Origin: an uncultured delta proteobacterium
GTDB lineage: Bacteria > Desulfobacterota > Syntrophia > Syntrophales > Smithellaceae
Assembly (NCBI GenBank): GCA_903907985.1
Contig: CAIVQG010000051.1
Location: forward strand, 137,271 to 201,270
DNA: 64,000 nucleotides
Direction of reading: 5' to 3'
Part shown: piece after piece, positions 61,595 to 64,000 of the stretch
How the letters are laid out: each line of letters begins with the position of its first letter
Numbering within the stretch: position 1 is the first letter of the stretch
Notes under the pieces: model-generated
What the model was told of the DNA's origin: nothing
The model's database searches: none
The model's input: the letters and a program-made list of their open reading frames with translations, nothing else
Made by a program: the position numbers and the translations under genes

Positions 61595-63520
61595 TTATTG
61601 TTTTACATCTTCAAAATCGGCATCAACCACATCGTCATCTTTCTTCCCTGATGGTTGCTGGGGACCGGCATTTTGAGAGCCAGCACCTGCACCGGGCTGA
61701 GGACCGCCCTGGCCGCCGGAAGTTTTTGCGTACATGGCTTCCGCCAGTTTATGAGAGACATTCGTCAATTCTTCCTGAGCTTTCTTTATGGCGTCAATAT
61801 CATCGCCCTCCAGAGCTTTTTTAGTTTTAGCTATAGCTTCTTCAATTTTGGTTTTTTCCGCTGCGTCAACCTTATCACCGAATTCCTTGACGTTTTTTTC
61901 TACACTGTAAACCATCGAATCCGCCTGGTTCCTGGTTTCAATTAATTCCCTGCGACGTTTATCTTCTTCGGCATGCGCTTCCGCATCACGTACCAGTTTT
62001 TGAATTTCCTCTTCCGATAAACCACTGGAAGCTGTAATCTTAATACTCTGTTCCTTGCCTGTGCCCAGATCTTTGGCATGAACATGCACAATGCCGTTAG
62101 CATCAATATCAAAAGCAACTTCTACTTGCGGCACACCGCGCGGCGCCGGCGGAATCCCCACCAACTCGAAACGTCCGAGCGTCCTGTTATCGGCTGCCAT
62201 CTGGCGTTCGCCCTGCAGAACATGAATGCTCACAGCCGGCTGGTTATCAGCCGCGGTAGAGAATATCTGGCTTTTCTTGCAGGGGATTGTAGTATTCTTT
62301 TCTATCAATCTGGTCATGACACCACCTAGGGTTTCAATACCCAGCGAAAGCGGAGTGACATCAAGCAACAGAACATCTTTCACATCGCCCGCCAAAACAC
62401 CGCCCTGAATAGCAGCACCAATCGCCACAACTTCATCCGGATTAACACCCTTATGCGGTTCTTTACCGAAAATCTCTTTGACCTTCTGCTGCACACGCGG
62501 CATTCTGGTCATACCTCCGACCAAAATAACTTCATCGATATCTTTAATGGTTAGATTAGCATCCTTGATCGCCGTACGGCAGGGATCAACAATTTTTTCG
62601 ATCAATTCCTCTACTAATGATTCCAGCTTGGCCCGGGTCAGCTTGATATTCATATGTTTGGGGCCAGCAGCATCGGCGGTGATAAACGGCAGATTGATAT
62701 CAGTTTCCATCGTTGTGGAAAGTTCCATTTTGGCCTTTTCTGCGGCTTCTTTCAACCGCTGCAACGCCATCTTGTCGCTTCTCAAATCAATGCCCTGATC
62801 TTTCTTAAACTCAGCCACGAGAAAATCCATTACGCGCTGGTCGAAGTCTTCACCACCCAAATGTGTGTCGCCGTTTGTGGATTTGACTTCAAAAACTCCT
62901 TCACCCAACTCCAGAATTGATATATCAAAAGTTCCGCCACCCAAATCAAAAACGGCAACCTTTTCATCTTTCTTTTTATCCAGACCGTAGGCTAATGCCG
63001 CCGCCGTCGGTTCATTGATAATGCGCAAAACATTTAACCCGGCAATACGACCCGCATCTTTTGTTGCCTGACGCTGGGAATCGTTAAAATAAGCCGGTGT
63101 CGTAATAACGGCATCGGTTACTTTTTCTCCCAGATAATCTTCTGCCGTTTGCTTCATCTTAGTTAAAATCATCGCCGAGATTTCGGCCGGTGAATAATCT
63201 TTACCTCTGGTTGTAACCTGGGCATCGTTATTGGCTGCTTCTGTTATTTTGTAAGGAATAATTTTGATGTCGTATTGGACTTCTTTCGAATTAAATTTCC
63301 GGCCGATCAATCTTTTAACGGCATAGATGGTATTTTCCGAATTAGTAATGGCCTGCCTTCTCGCCACTTGCCCTACTAACCGCTCCCCGCTTTCCGTTAT
63401 AGCAACGACAGATGGTGTCGTGCGATTACCTTCCTGATTAGCAATAACGACCGGATCTCCTCCTTCCATTATAGCTACGCAAGAATTAGTTGTTCCTAAA
63501 TCAATTCCGATAATTTTTCC
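61595..63520 (-). CDS. dnaK: Chaperone protein DnaK
   Basis: [39 protein letters not shown]; start moved from 63562. Confidence 0.98.
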   Translation of the reverse strand, partial: GKIIGIDLGTTNSCVAIMEGGDPVVIANQEGNRTTPSVVAITESGERLVGQVARRQAITNSENTIYAVKRLIGRKFNSKEVQYDIKIIPYKITEAANNDAQVTTRGKDYSPAEISAMILTKMKQTAEDYLGEKVTDAVITTPAYFNDSQRQATKDAGRIAGLNVLRIINEPTAAALAYGLDKKKDEKVAVFDLGGGTFDISILELGEGVFEVKSTNGDTHLGGEDFDQRVMDFLVAEFKKDQGIDLRSDKMALQRLKEAAEKAKMELSTTMETDINLPFITADAAGPKHMNIKLTRAKLESLVEELIEKIVDPCRTAIKDANLTIKDIDEVILVGGMTRMPRVQQKVKEIFGKEPHKGVNPDEVVAIGAAIQGGVLAGDVKDVLLLDVTPLSLGIETLGGVMTRLIEKNTTIPCKKSQIFSTAADNQPAVSIHVLQGERQMAADNRTLGRFELVGIPPAPRGVPQVEVAFDIDANGIVHVHAKDLGTGKEQSIKITASSGLSEEEIQKLVRDAEAHAEEDKRRRELIETRNQADSMVYSVEKNVKEFGDKVDAAEKTKIEEAIAKTKKALEGDDIDAIKKAQEELTNVSHKLAEAMYAKTSGGQGGPQPGAGAGSQNAGPQQPSGKKDDDVVDADFEDVKQ

Positions 63521-63533
63521 CATTTCTTCCTCC

Positions 63534-64000
63534 TTATTCTCCATTCTCCACAATTTGTTCATCTACATTATTTTCGTTATTTATCTTTTTGCAGACAGAA
63601 ACTCTCGAAGGCCGCAAAAGCCTGCCGTTGAGTAAATAACCTCTTTGAAATTCATTAATCACTTTATTTGCTTCGTGATGTTCGCTATCTATCTGCATCA
63701 TTGCCTCGTGGAAATTGGGATCAAATTCTTTACCTGCACATTCAATAGCTTCGACACCATGCTTTTTCAGGCAGCACAAGAGCTGGTCCTGAATCAGCTT
63801 AAGCCCTTCCTTAAAGGCATGTACATCCGTGCTGCTTCCGGCATGTTCCAGGGCACGATCCAATGAATCGACAAAAGGCAGAATATCATTAATAATTTCT
63901 TCTTTACCGTATTTTAATATTTCGTTCTTCTCTTTGGCGGCGCGTTTTTTATAATTATCTAATTCAGCAACGGCACGCAGATATTTATCGTAATTATCTG
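63534..64000 (-). CDS. grpE: GrpE nucleotide exchange factor (partial, runs off window end)
   Basis: Minus frame reads [24 protein letters not shown]...[14 protein letters not shown]...[19 protein letters not shown]. Confidence 0.92.
   Translation of the reverse strand, partial: DNYDKYLRAVAELDNYKKRAAKEKNEILKYGKEEIINDILPFVDSLDRALEHAGSSTDVHAFKEGLKLIQDQLLCCLKKHGVEAIECAGKEFDPNFHEAMMQIDSEHHEANKVINEFQRGYLLNGRLLRPSRVSVCKKINNENNVDEQIVENGE

Overview
A 64 kb chromosomal window with the gene content of a syntrophic or sulfate-reducer-like deltaproteobacterium (taxonomy is inferred from gene content only). Most of it is housekeeping or metabolic: dnaJ 3' end, NtrY/NtrX two-component system, lpxC, ruvCAB-queH, yebC, fabG-type SDR, glpK, nrpR-like regulator plus gdhA, polX, tRNA-Glu, rlmD, surE, and dnaK-grpE. 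The interval 30-41 kb is an accessory block of secreted or repeat proteins with short dispersed repeats. Main points of interest: (1) a textbook-like but previously unannotated Trp attenuator (leader peptide MIATNSNNNWWWQALTVCP, a chain of mutually exclusive stems and an intrinsic terminator) in front of an orphan trpB2-type gene; (2) a tungsten aldehyde:ferredoxin oxidoreductase operon with MoaD- and MoeB-like proteins, an unusual 201-aa beta-grasp-like protein, and a radical-SAM/SPASM gene broken by a one-base frameshift; (3) a sigma-54 -24/-12 promoter with a perfect 10+10 palindrome upstream, between a divergent sigma-54 activator and an acyl-CoA synthetase; (4) several families of short interspersed repeats (REP-like palindrome, MITE-like element, CTTCAGY arrays); (5) odd protein architectures (degenerate KaiC-like domain fused to PEP-synthase modules; WD40-caspase lipoprotein). 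All calls come from reading sequence and the ORF track; no database search was run.
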